In this document: in pieces, positions 16,688 through 26,140 of the stretch | How the letters are laid out: each line of letters starts with the position of its first letter | How positions within the stretch are numbered: position 1 is the first letter of the stretch | Assembly (NCBI RefSeq): GCF_900187265.1 | Contig: NZ_LT906450.1 | Coordinates: 186,001-250,000, forward strand | DNA: 64,000 nucleotides | Direction of reading: 5' to 3' | Source: Rhodococcus rhodochrous | Lineage (GTDB): Bacteria; Actinomycetota; Actinomycetes; Mycobacteriales; Mycobacteriaceae | The notes under the pieces: model-generated | What the model saw: the letters and a program-made list of their open reading frames with translations, nothing else | Told to the model about the DNA's origin: nothing | Databases searched by the model: none | Made by a program: the position numbers and the translations under genes

Positions 16688-17890
16688 GTGACCTCGCTGT
16701 CCGCGCGGGTGGTCGCGTACGCGTCCGTCCGCGAGTTCGTGCCGCTCTACGGCCTGTACGCGCTGCTGTTCGAGGACCACGGTCTCGACACCCGCTCCAT
16801 CTCGTCGCTGTTCGTCCTGTGGTCGGTCGTCGCCTTCGTCTCCGAGGTGCCCTCGGGCGCGTGGGCCGACACCGTCTCCCGTCGCGGACTGCTGTTCGGC
16901 AGCGGTGCCCTGCTCACCGCCGCGTTCACGATGTGGCTCGTCTGGCCCGGCTACTGGGGGTTCGCGCTCGGCTTCGTCCTGTGGGGCGTCAGCGAGTCGA
17001 TGAAATCCGGCACCTTCGAGGCCCTCGTCTACGACGAACTCGCCGCGCGCGGGTGCGAACACCGGTACGCGGCGATCATGGGATACGCCAACGCGGGTGA
17101 GATGACGTGTGTCTTCGTCGCGATCCTCACGGCGGCACCGCTGTTCGAACTCGGTGGTTACGCGCTCGTGGGCTGGGTGTCGGTCGCGATCACCGTCGTC
17201 GACATCGCGCTCGTGGGAACGCTTCCCGCCGCGCCGAAGGTGGAGGAGGCCGACGAGATCGCCGGCAGCGGAGACACCGTCCTCGTCCGGTACATGTCGT
17301 CACTGCGGTCCGGCACGTCCGAGATCCGCACCGACCGGGCGGTGCGACGATCGGTCGTCCTCGCGGCAGCCCTGCTCGCCTGCCTCGCCTTCGACGAGTA
17401 CTTCGCTCTCCTCGCACGCGAATCGGGAGCCGAGACCGGATTCGTGCCGGTGCTGGTCGCGCTGACGGCCGTCGGACAGGTGGTCGGTGCCGCGACCGCC
17501 GGATGGACGGCGACGATGAGCGGCCGCACCATGGGTGCCGTCGTGATGGTCGGATCGGCGCTGATCGCCGGTGGCGCCCTCGCCGGAGGGATCGCCGGAT
17601 TCACGGCGATCGGTGTGGGCTACGGCGCGCTGCACAACACGGCGATCGTCGCCGAGGCGCGCCTGCAGGACACGATGTCCGGTCGTGCCCGGGCGACCGT
17701 CTCGTCCGTCGTCGGCCTGACGAGCGAGGTGCTGTCGGTGGCGATCTTCGCCGCCTACGCGCTCGGCTCGCTGTGGTTGCCGATGGCGGTGCTGGTCGCG
17801 GTGACGGTGCTCCCGCTGGTCGGGCTGGGCGTGGTCGCGCCGAGGCTGTTGCCCGCGGCGCGACCCGCCGGGACCGAGCAGGGTCGGTGA
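16688..17890 (+). CDS. MFS transporter
   Basis: A 400-residue integral membrane protein with about 12 hydrophobic segments. A motif-A-like loop between helices 2 and 3 reads GAWADTVSRRGLLFGSG, matching the MFS G-x3-D-x-x-x-R-R pattern, and the EVPSG before it is typical of the class. GTG 16688 is the first usable start. Substrate unknown; probably an exporter by general family habit. No clear operon partners. Confidence 0.85.
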   Translation: MTSLSARVVAYASVREFVPLYGLYALLFEDHGLDTRSISSLFVLWSVVAFVSEVPSGAWADTVSRRGLLFGSGALLTAAFTMWLVWPGYWGFALGFVLWGVSESMKSGTFEALVYDELAARGCEHRYAAIMGYANAGEMTCVFVAILTAAPLFELGGYALVGWVSVAITVVDIALVGTLPAAPKVEEADEIAGSGDTVLVRYMSSLRSGTSEIRTDRAVRRSVVLAAALLACLAFDEYFALLARESGAETGFVPVLVALTAVGQVVGAATAGWTATMSGRTMGAVVMVGSALIAGGALAGGIAGFTAIGVGYGALHNTAIVAEARLQDTMSGRARATVSSVVGLTSEVLSVAIFAAYALGSLWLPMAVLVAVTVLPLVGLGVVAPRLLPAARPAGTEQGR

Positions 17891-17904
17891 CTATCGGATG
17901 TGGA

Positions 17905-19455
17905 TCACAGCTTGGTGCTGCGCAGTTCGTGACCCTTCGAGGTCTTGCAGCGGCCCGATTCGAGATCCCACTGCCAGCCGTGCAGATTGCAGGTCAGCGT
18001 GGTGCCGTCGACGACACCGAACTTCGACAGGTCCGCCTTCAGGTGCGGGCAGCGACGCTGGATCTCGTAGCCGCCCAACTCGATCGACGCCGAGTCGTCG
18101 TGCGCCTCGGCGAACCAGCCGTCGGCGTACGCGATGCGCTCGTCGGTCAGGCACTTGAAGAAGGTGTAGAGGAACTCGTTGTATCCACCGATGCGCCAGG
18201 CCGTGAACCGGGTGGACAGGAAGATCGTGTTGACCCAATCGGGCTCGTCGTCGCGCAGAACCGTGCGCACGAGCTCGGGAGCGATGCGGAAACCGTAGCG
18301 GTACTTGCCTTCTCCCTCGATGGGTTCGCGCACGACCCGCTTGGGGAAGTCGAGCACCACGGTCTCGTCGCCCATCACCAGGCCCACCGGATAACCGATG
18401 CCGTCGCAGATGAGATCGGACTGGGCCATGATCGGCTCGAACTTCGCCTTGAGCGCGGGCAGCAGCGGCTCGCCCTCGGCGGGAGCCCAGGTCGCCTTCT
18501 GCGCCGCGATCACCGGCGCGAAACGCTGCGCCATGTCCTCGATGTAGGCGGCCTTGTTCGTGAAGATCGCCTCGACCTGCTCGTCGGGGATCGGGTGCGT
18601 GAGCGTCATGTGCTCGCTGCCCTTCAGATCCACCACCGAACCCGGGATCATGAGCAGACCGCCGTCGCGGCCGTGGATGCGCAGCTGCTCGAGGAAGACC
18701 TGCTGGTCGGGGAAGATGTTGCCCTCGTCGCCGTGGTCGTCGTTGAGGTCGCGCAGGTCGTCGTCGAGGAAGACCGGCGGGCCGGCCGACGGCACGATCC
18801 ACGTCGCGTCGACCTGGTCGATGTAGCTGCGGCAACGGTCCATGCCGCGCTGGCGCTTCTGCTTGCCGAAGTTGGCCTTGGTCTTCTTCGGGATGTCGTA
18901 GACCATCGGGTACCAGATGGCGCCCGAGTACTGCAGCAGGTGGATGTCGATCTTCCCGAACGCCTCGTGCATGACGTCCATGTCGATCGGCCGCGCATCG
19001 TTCATGTTGAACACGGTCGACTCGCCGTCGGAGACGATGAGGCCCGAGTCGCCGATCGGTCCGTCGGCCGGCGCGCGCAGCGCGATGATCATGATGTCCA
19101 GATCACCGCGGGGGCCGCTCACCGTGTGCTTGACGGAGTCGGTGGTCTCGAAGAACTTCGTGAAGCCGAGCTTCTCGAGTTCACGACGCAGATCCGGCAC
19201 CGGGTAGTCGGGCAGCAGGACGGTCGCGTCCTTGTTCACGTACCTGCTCAGCGTGTCGGGATCGAAGTGATCCTTGTGCAGATGCGAGACGTACAGGTAG
19301 TCGACGTTGCCGAGAGCGTCCCAGTCGAGACCGGTGTTGTCCGGGAAGGGCACCCACGAGGCGAAGTACGCGGGCGTGACCCACGGATCGCACAGGATGG
19401 ACCCCGCTTCGGTCTGGATGTGGAAACCGGCGTGTCCGACGCTGGTGATCTGCAC
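17905..19455 (-). CDS. MBL-fold protein with C-terminal Rieske [2Fe-2S] domain
   Basis: A 516-residue two-domain protein. The N-terminal part is a metallo-beta-lactamase fold with the metal motif H58-x-H60-x-D62-H63 (SHLHKDHFD). The C-terminal 60 residues are a Rieske domain with C469-x-H471 and C489-x2-H492. The pair of domains recalls vertebrate CMP-N-acetylneuraminate hydroxylase, but there the Rieske domain is N-terminal. It probably oxidises or hydrolyses an unknown substrate with electron input. ATG 19455 is preceded by AGGAGGGT. The gene upstream on the same strand encodes a lipoprotein, 52 nt away. Confidence 0.88.
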   Translation of the reverse strand: MQITSVGHAGFHIQTEAGSILCDPWVTPAYFASWVPFPDNTGLDWDALGNVDYLYVSHLHKDHFDPDTLSRYVNKDATVLLPDYPVPDLRRELEKLGFTKFFETTDSVKHTVSGPRGDLDIMIIALRAPADGPIGDSGLIVSDGESTVFNMNDARPIDMDVMHEAFGKIDIHLLQYSGAIWYPMVYDIPKKTKANFGKQKRQRGMDRCRSYIDQVDATWIVPSAGPPVFLDDDLRDLNDDHGDEGNIFPDQQVFLEQLRIHGRDGGLLMIPGSVVDLKGSEHMTLTHPIPDEQVEAIFTNKAAYIEDMAQRFAPVIAAQKATWAPAEGEPLLPALKAKFEPIMAQSDLICDGIGYPVGLVMGDETVVLDFPKRVVREPIEGEGKYRYGFRIAPELVRTVLRDDEPDWVNTIFLSTRFTAWRIGGYNEFLYTFFKCLTDERIAYADGWFAEAHDDSASIELGGYEIQRRCPHLKADLSKFGVVDGTTLTCNLHGWQWDLESGRCKTSKGHELRSTKL

Positions 19456-19507
19456 TTCGTACCCTCCTGACGTGCTGACCGACGCCTACCAGGGTAGGCG
19501 CCGCCCA

Positions 19508-20323
19508 TCAGTCCACTGCGCCCAGGCAGTACCCGTTGCTCCCCGTCGTGAGCAGGACCACCAGGTCACGGGGTGTACCGGCCTCCACGATCGGAATCGT
19601 CACACTCGCGTACGCCTCCGAGATCGGGGTGACGGAGGCGGCCGCGGCGTCGAAGGAGTCGAGGTCGCCGAGGACGTCGGGATCGGTGGCCAGCGGCGGC
19701 ACTCCCGGGTTCCCGGTGCCCCACGGATCCCACGTGCCCCGCGCCTCGCACACCAGCGGGTACCGCTCCTCGGTGTCGTCCGGGTCCACCGGCGCACCGA
19801 TCACCCGCCCGAGGAATCGTTCGACGGCGTAGCGGGCGTCCTCGTCGGTGTAGCCCGGCGCGCCGGTCGGGTTCACGTACGGGCATGCGTAGCCGGATGC
19901 GATCTCGCTGCGCAGGACGGACACGTCGACACCGCCGGCCGACCACGTCACCGCGTACTGGCCGTCCCTGCCCGGCTGCTGCACCGCTGCGGTGATCGCG
20001 TCGACGTCGGCGTACATCTGCCGGGCCCGTTCCGGGGCGATCGTCCAGCACCTGCCGACGACATCGGTGCCGGCGACGAGATCGTTCGTCCACGCCTGCA
20101 GCGCCACGGTGGCGGCGGGATTGCCGGGGACGTCCCCGACGACCACCGTGGGCGCCGCGGCGGAGGCGGTGGTCTCCTCGACGGATTCCACCGCGCTCGG
20201 TTCCGGACTCTCGGTCGGGATGCCGGACTGCCCGTCACCCTCACAACCGGTGACGGTGAGGACGACGGCGACGGCGAGACCGGCGAGGGCGAATACGTCG
20301 GGCTTTCGGGCGAGGGTGCGCAC
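19508..20323 (-). CDS. Predicted lipoprotein of unknown function
   Basis: A 271-residue protein with a lipoprotein signal peptide: a positive N-terminus, a hydrophobic stretch and the lipobox VTGC with Cys27. A Ser/Thr/Glu-rich linker follows, then a globular domain with four further cysteines that could pair outside the cell. No family is recognised. GTG 20323 is the start that leaves a proper signal peptide. It is divergent from the acyltransferase gene. Confidence 0.78.
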   Translation of the reverse strand: MRTLARKPDVFALAGLAVAVVLTVTGCEGDGQSGIPTESPEPSAVESVEETTASAAAPTVVVGDVPGNPAATVALQAWTNDLVAGTDVVGRCWTIAPERARQMYADVDAITAAVQQPGRDGQYAVTWSAGGVDVSVLRSEIASGYACPYVNPTGAPGYTDEDARYAVERFLGRVIGAPVDPDDTEERYPLVCEARGTWDPWGTGNPGVPPLATDPDVLGDLDSFDAAAASVTPISEAYASVTIPIVEAGTPRDLVVLLTTGSNGYCLGAVD

Positions 20324-20386
20324 AGCATTGCCTTTCGACGATGATCACGGTCGTTCCTCCACCGGAGCCCCGCTAGGCTGACCGGC

Positions 20387-21202
20387 GTGGAACCCTTCTA
20401 TCGGACCATCATCGGTGTCGCCCGCACGCTCTTCGCAGCGCAAGGGCTGAAATTCTCGATCACCGGGGAGGAGAACATCCCGGAGACGGGTGGTGCGGTC
20501 ATCGCGATCAACCACACCGGCTACATGGACTTCACCTACGCCGGGATCCCCGCCCGCGCCACCAAGCGGTACATCCGCTTCATGGCGAAGAAGGAAGTCT
20601 TCGACCACAAGATCTCCGGCCCCATGATGCGCGCGATGAAGCACATCCCCGTCGACCGCGGCGACGCCGGCGAGTCCTATCGACTCGCCGTGGAGGCGCT
20701 GCGTGCCGGGCAGCTCGTGGGCGTGTTCCCGGAGGAGACGATCAGCCGCAGCTTCGAGCTCAAGGCATTCCGGTCCGGTGCGGCCCGGATGGCGAACGAA
20801 GCCGGTGTCCCGGTGATCCCCATGGTCATCTGGGGGTCGCAGCGGGTGTGGACGAAGGGCCATCCCAAGCGGCTCGGACGTACGAACACCCCGATCACCA
20901 TCGAGGTGGGCGCCCCCATCCAGCCGTTCGAGCCGGCCGCGGAGATGACCGCGCAGCTCCACGCGACCATGGAGGAGATGCTCCACCGGGTCCAGGACGG
21001 CTACACCCACGAACCCGGTGCCTACTGGGTGCCCCGCCGGCTGGGCGGATCCGCGCCGACCCTCGAGGAGGCGACCGCCCAGGACGAGGCCGCAGCCGCC
21101 GAGCGCCGCGCGCGGAAGGCACGCGAACGTGCCGCCCGTGAAGGTGCCGCCGGTGACGGGAACGACGACGCAGGCGGCGACCGCGGTACTTCGGCACAAT
21201 GA
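20387..21202 (+). CDS. 1-acylglycerol-3-phosphate O-acyltransferase (PlsC-like)
   Basis: A 271-residue PlsC-family acyltransferase. The catalytic N-H-x4-D motif is NHTGYMD (His43, Asp48), and the later blocks FPEETISRS and VPVIPMVIWGSQ match acceptor-binding motifs. The C-terminal 45 residues are charged and Ala-rich. It should acylate lysophospholipid at the inner membrane face. Together with the HAD gene that follows 4 nt later it matches the Rv3813c-Rv3816c neighbourhood of M. tuberculosis. Confidence 0.9.
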   Translation: MEPFYRTIIGVARTLFAAQGLKFSITGEENIPETGGAVIAINHTGYMDFTYAGIPARATKRYIRFMAKKEVFDHKISGPMMRAMKHIPVDRGDAGESYRLAVEALRAGQLVGVFPEETISRSFELKAFRSGAARMANEAGVPVIPMVIWGSQRVWTKGHPKRLGRTNTPITIEVGAPIQPFEPAAEMTAQLHATMEEMLHRVQDGYTHEPGAYWVPRRLGGSAPTLEEATAQDEAAAAERRARKARERAAREGAAGDGNDDAGGDRGTSAQ

Positions 21203-21206
21203 CGGA

Positions 21207-22094
21207 GTGAACGCACAGTCGAGTCGAGAATCGCATCGGGACCACGGCACGGACGCGGTGCGTCCTGCGTCCACGGACGAGCCGCGTCCCGGGTTGGTGG
21301 CCACGGACGTGGACGGCACCCTGATCGACGACGCCGAGAAGGTGTCCGATCGGACCCGCGCCGCGGTGCATGCGATGGTCGACTCCGGTGTTCCGTTCGT
21401 CCTGGCCACCGGCCGCCCGCCGCGCTGGATCGCGCCGGTGGTCGAGGAGTTGGGTTACGCGCCGATGGCGGTGTGCGCGAACGGTGCCGTGCTCTACGAC
21501 AGCTCCACCGACCGTGTGCTCAGCGCCGCGGTGCTCGAGGTCGACGAACTGGCGTGGATCGCCGAGGTGGCCTCATCGGTGCTTCCCGGTTGCGGTCTGG
21601 CCGCCGAGCGGGTGGGGGAGCGGGCCCACGACGCGGCGACGCCGCAGTTCGTCAGCGCTCCCGGTTACGAACATGCCTGGCTGAATCCGGACAACACCGA
21701 ACTCGCCGAGCACGAGGTGATCGGTGAGCCCGCCATCAAGCTGCTCGTCCGGCTCCCCGGCGCGACCAGCCGGGAGATGGCGGAGGCTCTCGTGCCGAAA
21801 CTGCACGGGCTGGTCGACGTGACCTATTCGACGACCCACGGGCTCATCGAGATCTCCGCGGCGGGGGTCACGAAGGCGTCCGGTCTCCAGGAGATGGCCC
21901 GGTTGCTGGGTGTCTCCCACGAGAATCTCGTGGCCTTCGGCGATATGCCCAACGACATCCCGATGTTGTCGATGGCACGCCACGGTGTGGCGATGGAGAA
22001 CGCACATCCGGAGGCGAAGTCGGTTGCAGACGAAGTCACCGCCACCAACGTCGAGGACGGGGTGGCCCGCGTTCTCGAACGGTGGTGGCGGTGA
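21207..22094 (+). CDS. Cof-type HAD hydrolase
   Basis: A 295-residue phosphatase of the HAD Cof/IIB group. Motif I is ATDVDGTLID (Asp34, Asp36), motif II lies in LATGRP, and the C-terminal motif IV is FGDMPNDIPML. GTG 21207 is chosen because the upstream part of the open frame overlaps the acyltransferase gene. It is coupled to that gene by a 4-nt gap. The substrate is probably a sugar or nucleotide phosphate. Confidence 0.9.
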   Translation: MNAQSSRESHRDHGTDAVRPASTDEPRPGLVATDVDGTLIDDAEKVSDRTRAAVHAMVDSGVPFVLATGRPPRWIAPVVEELGYAPMAVCANGAVLYDSSTDRVLSAAVLEVDELAWIAEVASSVLPGCGLAAERVGERAHDAATPQFVSAPGYEHAWLNPDNTELAEHEVIGEPAIKLLVRLPGATSREMAEALVPKLHGLVDVTYSTTHGLIEISAAGVTKASGLQEMARLLGVSHENLVAFGDMPNDIPMLSMARHGVAMENAHPEAKSVADEVTATNVEDGVARVLERWWR

Positions 22095-22119
22095 CTCGTT
22101 CCTACCGGTGCGCTGCGGG

Positions 22120-24228
22120 TCAGCCCGCGGGCGCCGGTTCGGGTGCCGGTTCCGGCGCAGGTGCCGGTTCGGGTTCGGGCGCAGGAGCACCCTCGGGTGC
22201 GGGTCCTGCGACGTCGGCCGGCTGATCCTGCATCGCCTGGTCGTAGGCGTCGTCGTAGGCGCGCAGCACCTTGGTGACGACACCCGTGACCTCGTTGAAG
22301 ATCAGCGAGCCGAACTCGAAGTCCGAACGCCAACCGTCCGGCACCCGGTACTCGTCGCTGGTGGGCAACCCCAGCTCACCAGCGTCGAGTCCGTTCTTCT
22401 CCCACGCCTTGTAGATCTCGCCGAGTACCGTCCACGTGCCGCCGTTCGGTGAGGTGTAGATGGCACCGTTGACGAAATTCACTCGTTCGAAACCGCTCTT
22501 GATCGTGGGAAGGATCGAGGTCACCGCCTGTCCGAGCCGTCCGAGTTCGCCGCCCTCGGCGAGCCACTTCTGGACCACCGGGTGACCGCTGAGGCGGATC
22601 AGCTCGTCGACGACACCTTCCGCGGTGTCGGCCGAGCCCGAGGCGAGCGCGCCGACGTTGACGTCCGGCACGTTCGGCTTCGGGTTGGACGGTGACGGGT
22701 TCGACGGCTGCGGGTTCGAGGGTTGCGGGTTCGACGGCTGCGGGGCAGTGCCGCCGCCACCGCCCTTCGCCGCAGCGGCGGCGATGTCGCGGATCTTGCC
22801 CATCTGCGAGTACCCGGCATCACCCGGGCAGCTGGTGTTGCCCACGTCGCGGTGCGCGAAGATGATCGGCAGATCCACCGCCGCACCGCGCGGGTACGGG
22901 GTGAACGACGTGCCCTCGGAGTACATCGTGGTGCGGCCCTTGGGATTCAGTCCCGCGCGGGCCAGACGCCAGCCGAGGAACTTGCCGACCGACTCCACTG
23001 CAGCCTGCGGCGGGGTCTGGGTGGAGAAGTCGCCCATGATCGCGATGCCGTGGGTGTTCTCGTTGAATCCACCTGCGTGGGCGCCCTGGACGTTGCGCTC
23101 GAGACCGCCGGCGCGACCCTCGAAGATCTGGCCGTACTTGTCGACGAGCGTGTTGTATCCGATGTCGCACCAGCCGAGCGTGCGTGCGTGGTACGCGTAG
23201 ATCGCGCGCACGATCTCGGCCGATTCGGCCTTCGAGTAGTTGTTGCTGCCCGCGGTGTGGTGCACGGTCGCGCCACCGAGGGAGTCGTCGTAGGTCGGGG
23301 TCTGGCAGCGCATCGACTCGTCGGCGCCCCACTGCTGGCGGGTGATCACCTTCAGGCCGGAGTTGCCGAGCGGGCTCGCGATGTCCTCGAGTCGCGCATC
23401 CGCCTCGCTGCTGCCGGGGGAGATGAGCACGGCGCTGACCGCTTCGGCGGCCGCCTGCAGCGGGTTCTCGCGCAGCGGCCTGGAGGAGGATGCGGGCACG
23501 TATCCGAGGTCGGGTGCATCGGCTGCGGGTGCAGCGACCGGTGCGGGTGCCTCGTCGACGGGGGTCGGGGCCTCCGCCGGCGCCTCGGGAGCAGGTGCCT
23601 CCGGAGCAGGTGCTTCGGGAGCGGGTGCTTCGGGTGCCGCCGGGGCCTCCGCGCCGGCGAGATTCGGTTCGGGGCCGGGACGCGGCGTCAGCAGCACCTG
23701 CACGGCACGCGTCGCACCGACGTAGATCGGCTCCGTGCCGGAGCGTCCTTCGTCCGTGGTGTCGTCGGCGCGGGTCTCGATCGGCTGGGTCGCGGTCCAC
23801 GGACCCCAGCTGCCGTCGTCGTGCTGTGCGCGGATGAGCGCGTCGGTGGCGGCGACGTCCTCGGCGGCGAGCGCGACGAGGCTGAACGGGGTGTCGCGGG
23901 TGAGTTCCTTGACGGTCGCACCGACGCGCTGGACGAGTCCACCGTTCGGGTCGGGAGCAGTCGTGATCTGCGGGAGCCCGTCGACGATCTCCTTCAGGCT
24001 GAGGTCCGGCAGGTTGAGGCCGGTCAGTTCCTCGAGCGGGATGATCAGGTCGGGCACCGAGGCGAGCACGACTTCCGCGATATCGGGTGCTACGGCCTCG
24101 ACGGTGTCGTTGGCAGGCCGGATCTCGGGAGCGGTGCTGGTCAGCCCGGTGACGGCGAAGGGCGTCGCGACGGCCAGGGCGGCGACGGCACCCAGGACGA
24201 TCGACGGCTTGGGGCGGCGATGCGGCAC
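22120..24228 (-). CDS. Secreted PGRP/amidase_2 N-acetylmuramoyl-L-alanine amidase with LGFP-like C-terminus
   Basis: A 702-residue secreted protein, counterpart of Rv3811 by position. Order: signal peptide (1-30), a beta-rich region with a DDGSWGPWT motif, an Ala/Pro/Glu repeat linker (195-240), the PGRP amidase domain (about 293-480), an Asn-Pro-Gln-Pro-Ser repeat linker (498-517), an LGFP-like module (LGLPTSDEY, DGWRSDFEFGSLIFNE) and a Pro/Ala/Glu tail. Zn ligands are visible: His323/324 (VHHTAG), His459 and Cys467 (HRDVGNTSCPGD). It should cut the amide between muramic acid and the peptide stem. It is divergent from the SpoIID-like gene. Confidence 0.9.
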   Translation of the reverse strand: MPHRRPKPSIVLGAVAALAVATPFAVTGLTSTAPEIRPANDTVEAVAPDIAEVVLASVPDLIIPLEELTGLNLPDLSLKEIVDGLPQITTAPDPNGGLVQRVGATVKELTRDTPFSLVALAAEDVAATDALIRAQHDDGSWGPWTATQPIETRADDTTDEGRSGTEPIYVGATRAVQVLLTPRPGPEPNLAGAEAPAAPEAPAPEAPAPEAPAPEAPAEAPTPVDEAPAPVAAPAADAPDLGYVPASSSRPLRENPLQAAAEAVSAVLISPGSSEADARLEDIASPLGNSGLKVITRQQWGADESMRCQTPTYDDSLGGATVHHTAGSNNYSKAESAEIVRAIYAYHARTLGWCDIGYNTLVDKYGQIFEGRAGGLERNVQGAHAGGFNENTHGIAIMGDFSTQTPPQAAVESVGKFLGWRLARAGLNPKGRTTMYSEGTSFTPYPRGAAVDLPIIFAHRDVGNTSCPGDAGYSQMGKIRDIAAAAAKGGGGGTAPQPSNPQPSNPQPSNPSPSNPKPNVPDVNVGALASGSADTAEGVVDELIRLSGHPVVQKWLAEGGELGRLGQAVTSILPTIKSGFERVNFVNGAIYTSPNGGTWTVLGEIYKAWEKNGLDAGELGLPTSDEYRVPDGWRSDFEFGSLIFNEVTGVVTKVLRAYDDAYDQAMQDQPADVAGPAPEGAPAPEPEPAPAPEPAPEPAPAG

Positions 24229-24501
24229 TGTTTGCTACTCCCTGTCGTTGGTGCTCCAGCGGACGGTTCCGATTTCGGATAGTCCCTTATGTGTCGCTTC
24301 CGTAGTCCGGTTCGGACACGAAAGTTCTGTAACTCGTGATTCTTGTGTTGCTTCTGTGACATTTGTTGCCTAGCTCCGTCACTCTTGTCACACTAGACGC
24401 AGCAAACCTTAAGCCTCAACCTGAGCTTGAGGATCGGTCGAAATTGTCCGATATCGCGGATCACGAGTTCGCGCCTACAGCGACAACGAGGGAGCAACGT
24501 C
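24229..24501. promoter_or_regulatory. Divergent promoter region of the amidase and SpoIID-like genes
   Basis: The 273-nt region is AT-richer than its neighbours. It holds a direct repeat GTCAC-N4-GTCAC (24378-24391) with GTGAC and GTAAC variants upstream. Repeats of this kind resemble MtrA response-regulator sites described at cell-wall hydrolase genes of related bacteria, but the match is loose. No c-di-AMP (ydaO) riboswitch pattern could be found. Confidence 0.3.
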
Positions 24502-26061
24502 ATGTCACGACAGTCCATCGGGCGCAGAGGCAAGATCCGGAGGCGGCGCATCATCCTCGGCAGGCCGCTGCGCAACGGATGGCGTCCCTCCGTCGCCCGT
24601 GCTGCCGCGATCGGGGTCGCTCCCGCACTGCTCGTCGGAGCCGGCGTGGGCGCGCTCGTCCAGAGCAATCAGGCGACACCGGGTGTCGTGCAGGCGGTTT
24701 CGGCCGACACGCCCTTCACGTTCAGCGGCTTCGGTCACGGCCACGGTCGCGGCATGGGCCAGTGGGGCGCCTACGGCTACGCCCAGGACGGATGGACCGC
24801 CGAACGGATCATCGGTCACTACTACGGCGGCACCGAACTCGGCACGGTCGACGACGCGATGATCGCGGTGCGTCTCACGGCCCGCGACGACCACACCCTC
24901 GACGTCTACTCCGACACCGGCATGATCGTCGCCGGCAAGCAGCTCGCGCCCGGCGAGGCCGCGCACCTGACGCCCACCCCGGACGGCGGCGCGAACGTCG
25001 TCGTCACCGAGGGATGCAGCGGCGACGTGCTGTGGCAGTCCGCCACCGACCTGCCGTGGGTCGACCCGATCGACCTCGCCGAGGACCGTCCCGCTTCCGA
25101 GCACCTCACGATGTGCTCGGACGACAAGACCTACCGCGGTGCCCTCGGCGTGGTGCTCGACGGCACCGCCCCGCGCACCGTCAACCGCCTCCACGTCGAG
25201 GACTACCTGCGCAGCGTGGTCCCCGCCGAGGCACTGCCCGGCTGGGCCGACACCGGTGGCGCCGAGGCCCTGCGGGCGCAGGCCATCGCCGCGCGGTCCT
25301 ACGCCCTCGCCGAGAAGCGTCACGAGAAGTGGCAGACCTGCGACACCACGGACTGCCAGGTCTACGGCGGGTCGGGCGTCGAGGATCCGCGCACGGACGA
25401 CGGTGTGCGCACCACCCGCGGAACCGTCCTGATGAAGGACGGCGAGGTCGTGCGCAGCGAGTTCTCCGCCTCCACCGGTGGTTACTCGGCCGGCGGCACC
25501 TTCCCGCCCGTCGAGGACGAGGGCGACAAGGTCGCCCCGAACCGTGAATGGGCCAAGACCTTCACCGCGGCCGAGATCGGCAGCAAGTTCGGCGTCGGCG
25601 ACCTCCAGGCCTTCGAGGTGCTCTCCCGCAACAATCTCGGTGCCGAGGGCGGCCGCGTGACCCGGGTCCGTGTGGTCGGCTCCGACCGCACCATCGAGAC
25701 GACGGGCGCCGAGGCGCGGACCAGGCTGGGACTGCGTTCCGACTGGTTCACCGTCAAGGAAGGCATCGACGAGGACGCCCCGGAGGTCACTCCGGCGCCC
25801 GAACCCGGCCCGGAGACCGGCACCGATCCCTTCGGCAGCGGCAGCGGCACCTCGCCCATCGAGCAGGCCTATCTGGACCTCGGCGGCGTCGACAGCGTGC
25901 TCGGCTCGCCCATCGGCCCCGAGCTGATGCTGCCCGACGAGATCGGCAAGTTCCGGATCTTCACCGGCGGCGCGATCGTGTGGACACCGGATCTCGGTGC
26001 GCAGGTGATCGACGCGAGCTTCCTGAAGGACTGGTTCCCGAGCACGGGTAGCGCCGAGTAA
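24502..26061 (+). CDS. Secreted SpoIID/LytB-domain protein with LGFP-like C-terminus
   Basis: A 519-residue protein. An Arg-rich N-terminus and a hydrophobic segment (about 35-55) form a signal peptide or anchor. The SpoIID domain follows, with GHGRGMGQWGAYGYA near the start, then VEDYLRSVVPAEALPGW and ALRAQAIAARSYAL, with SASTGGYS in the C-terminal half. A Pro/Glu linker leads to an LGFP-like module (LGSPIGPE, GGAIVWTPDLGA). SpoIID proteins are lytic transglycosylases on stem-free glycan, so together with the divergent amidase, which makes such glycans, a joint wall-remodelling role is likely. ATG 24502 follows GAGGGAG. Confidence 0.88.
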   Translation: MSRQSIGRRGKIRRRRIILGRPLRNGWRPSVARAAAIGVAPALLVGAGVGALVQSNQATPGVVQAVSADTPFTFSGFGHGHGRGMGQWGAYGYAQDGWTAERIIGHYYGGTELGTVDDAMIAVRLTARDDHTLDVYSDTGMIVAGKQLAPGEAAHLTPTPDGGANVVVTEGCSGDVLWQSATDLPWVDPIDLAEDRPASEHLTMCSDDKTYRGALGVVLDGTAPRTVNRLHVEDYLRSVVPAEALPGWADTGGAEALRAQAIAARSYALAEKRHEKWQTCDTTDCQVYGGSGVEDPRTDDGVRTTRGTVLMKDGEVVRSEFSASTGGYSAGGTFPPVEDEGDKVAPNREWAKTFTAAEIGSKFGVGDLQAFEVLSRNNLGAEGGRVTRVRVVGSDRTIETTGAEARTRLGLRSDWFTVKEGIDEDAPEVTPAPEPGPETGTDPFGSGSGTSPIEQAYLDLGGVDSVLGSPIGPELMLPDEIGKFRIFTGGAIVWTPDLGAQVIDASFLKDWFPSTGSAE

Positions 26062-26078
26062 CCCGACGGCACATCCCG

Positions 26079-26113
26079 ACCGGCCGGTCGCCCGAACAGG
26101 GCGGCCGGCCGGT
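26079..26113 (+). terminator. Hairpin terminator after the SpoIID-like gene
   Basis: A 15-bp inverted repeat (26079-26093 with 26099-26113) with one mismatch and a 5-nt loop, 18 nt after the stop codon. It has no T run. Confidence 0.65.
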
Positions 26114-26140
26114 GGCGTTCCGGGACCCTGACGACGAGTG

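Noticed and set aside
24229-24501. ydaO/c-di-AMP riboswitch upstream of wall hydrolase genes
   Set aside because: Such riboswitches often precede actinobacterial wall hydrolase genes, but the conserved core and its pairing were not found on either strand.
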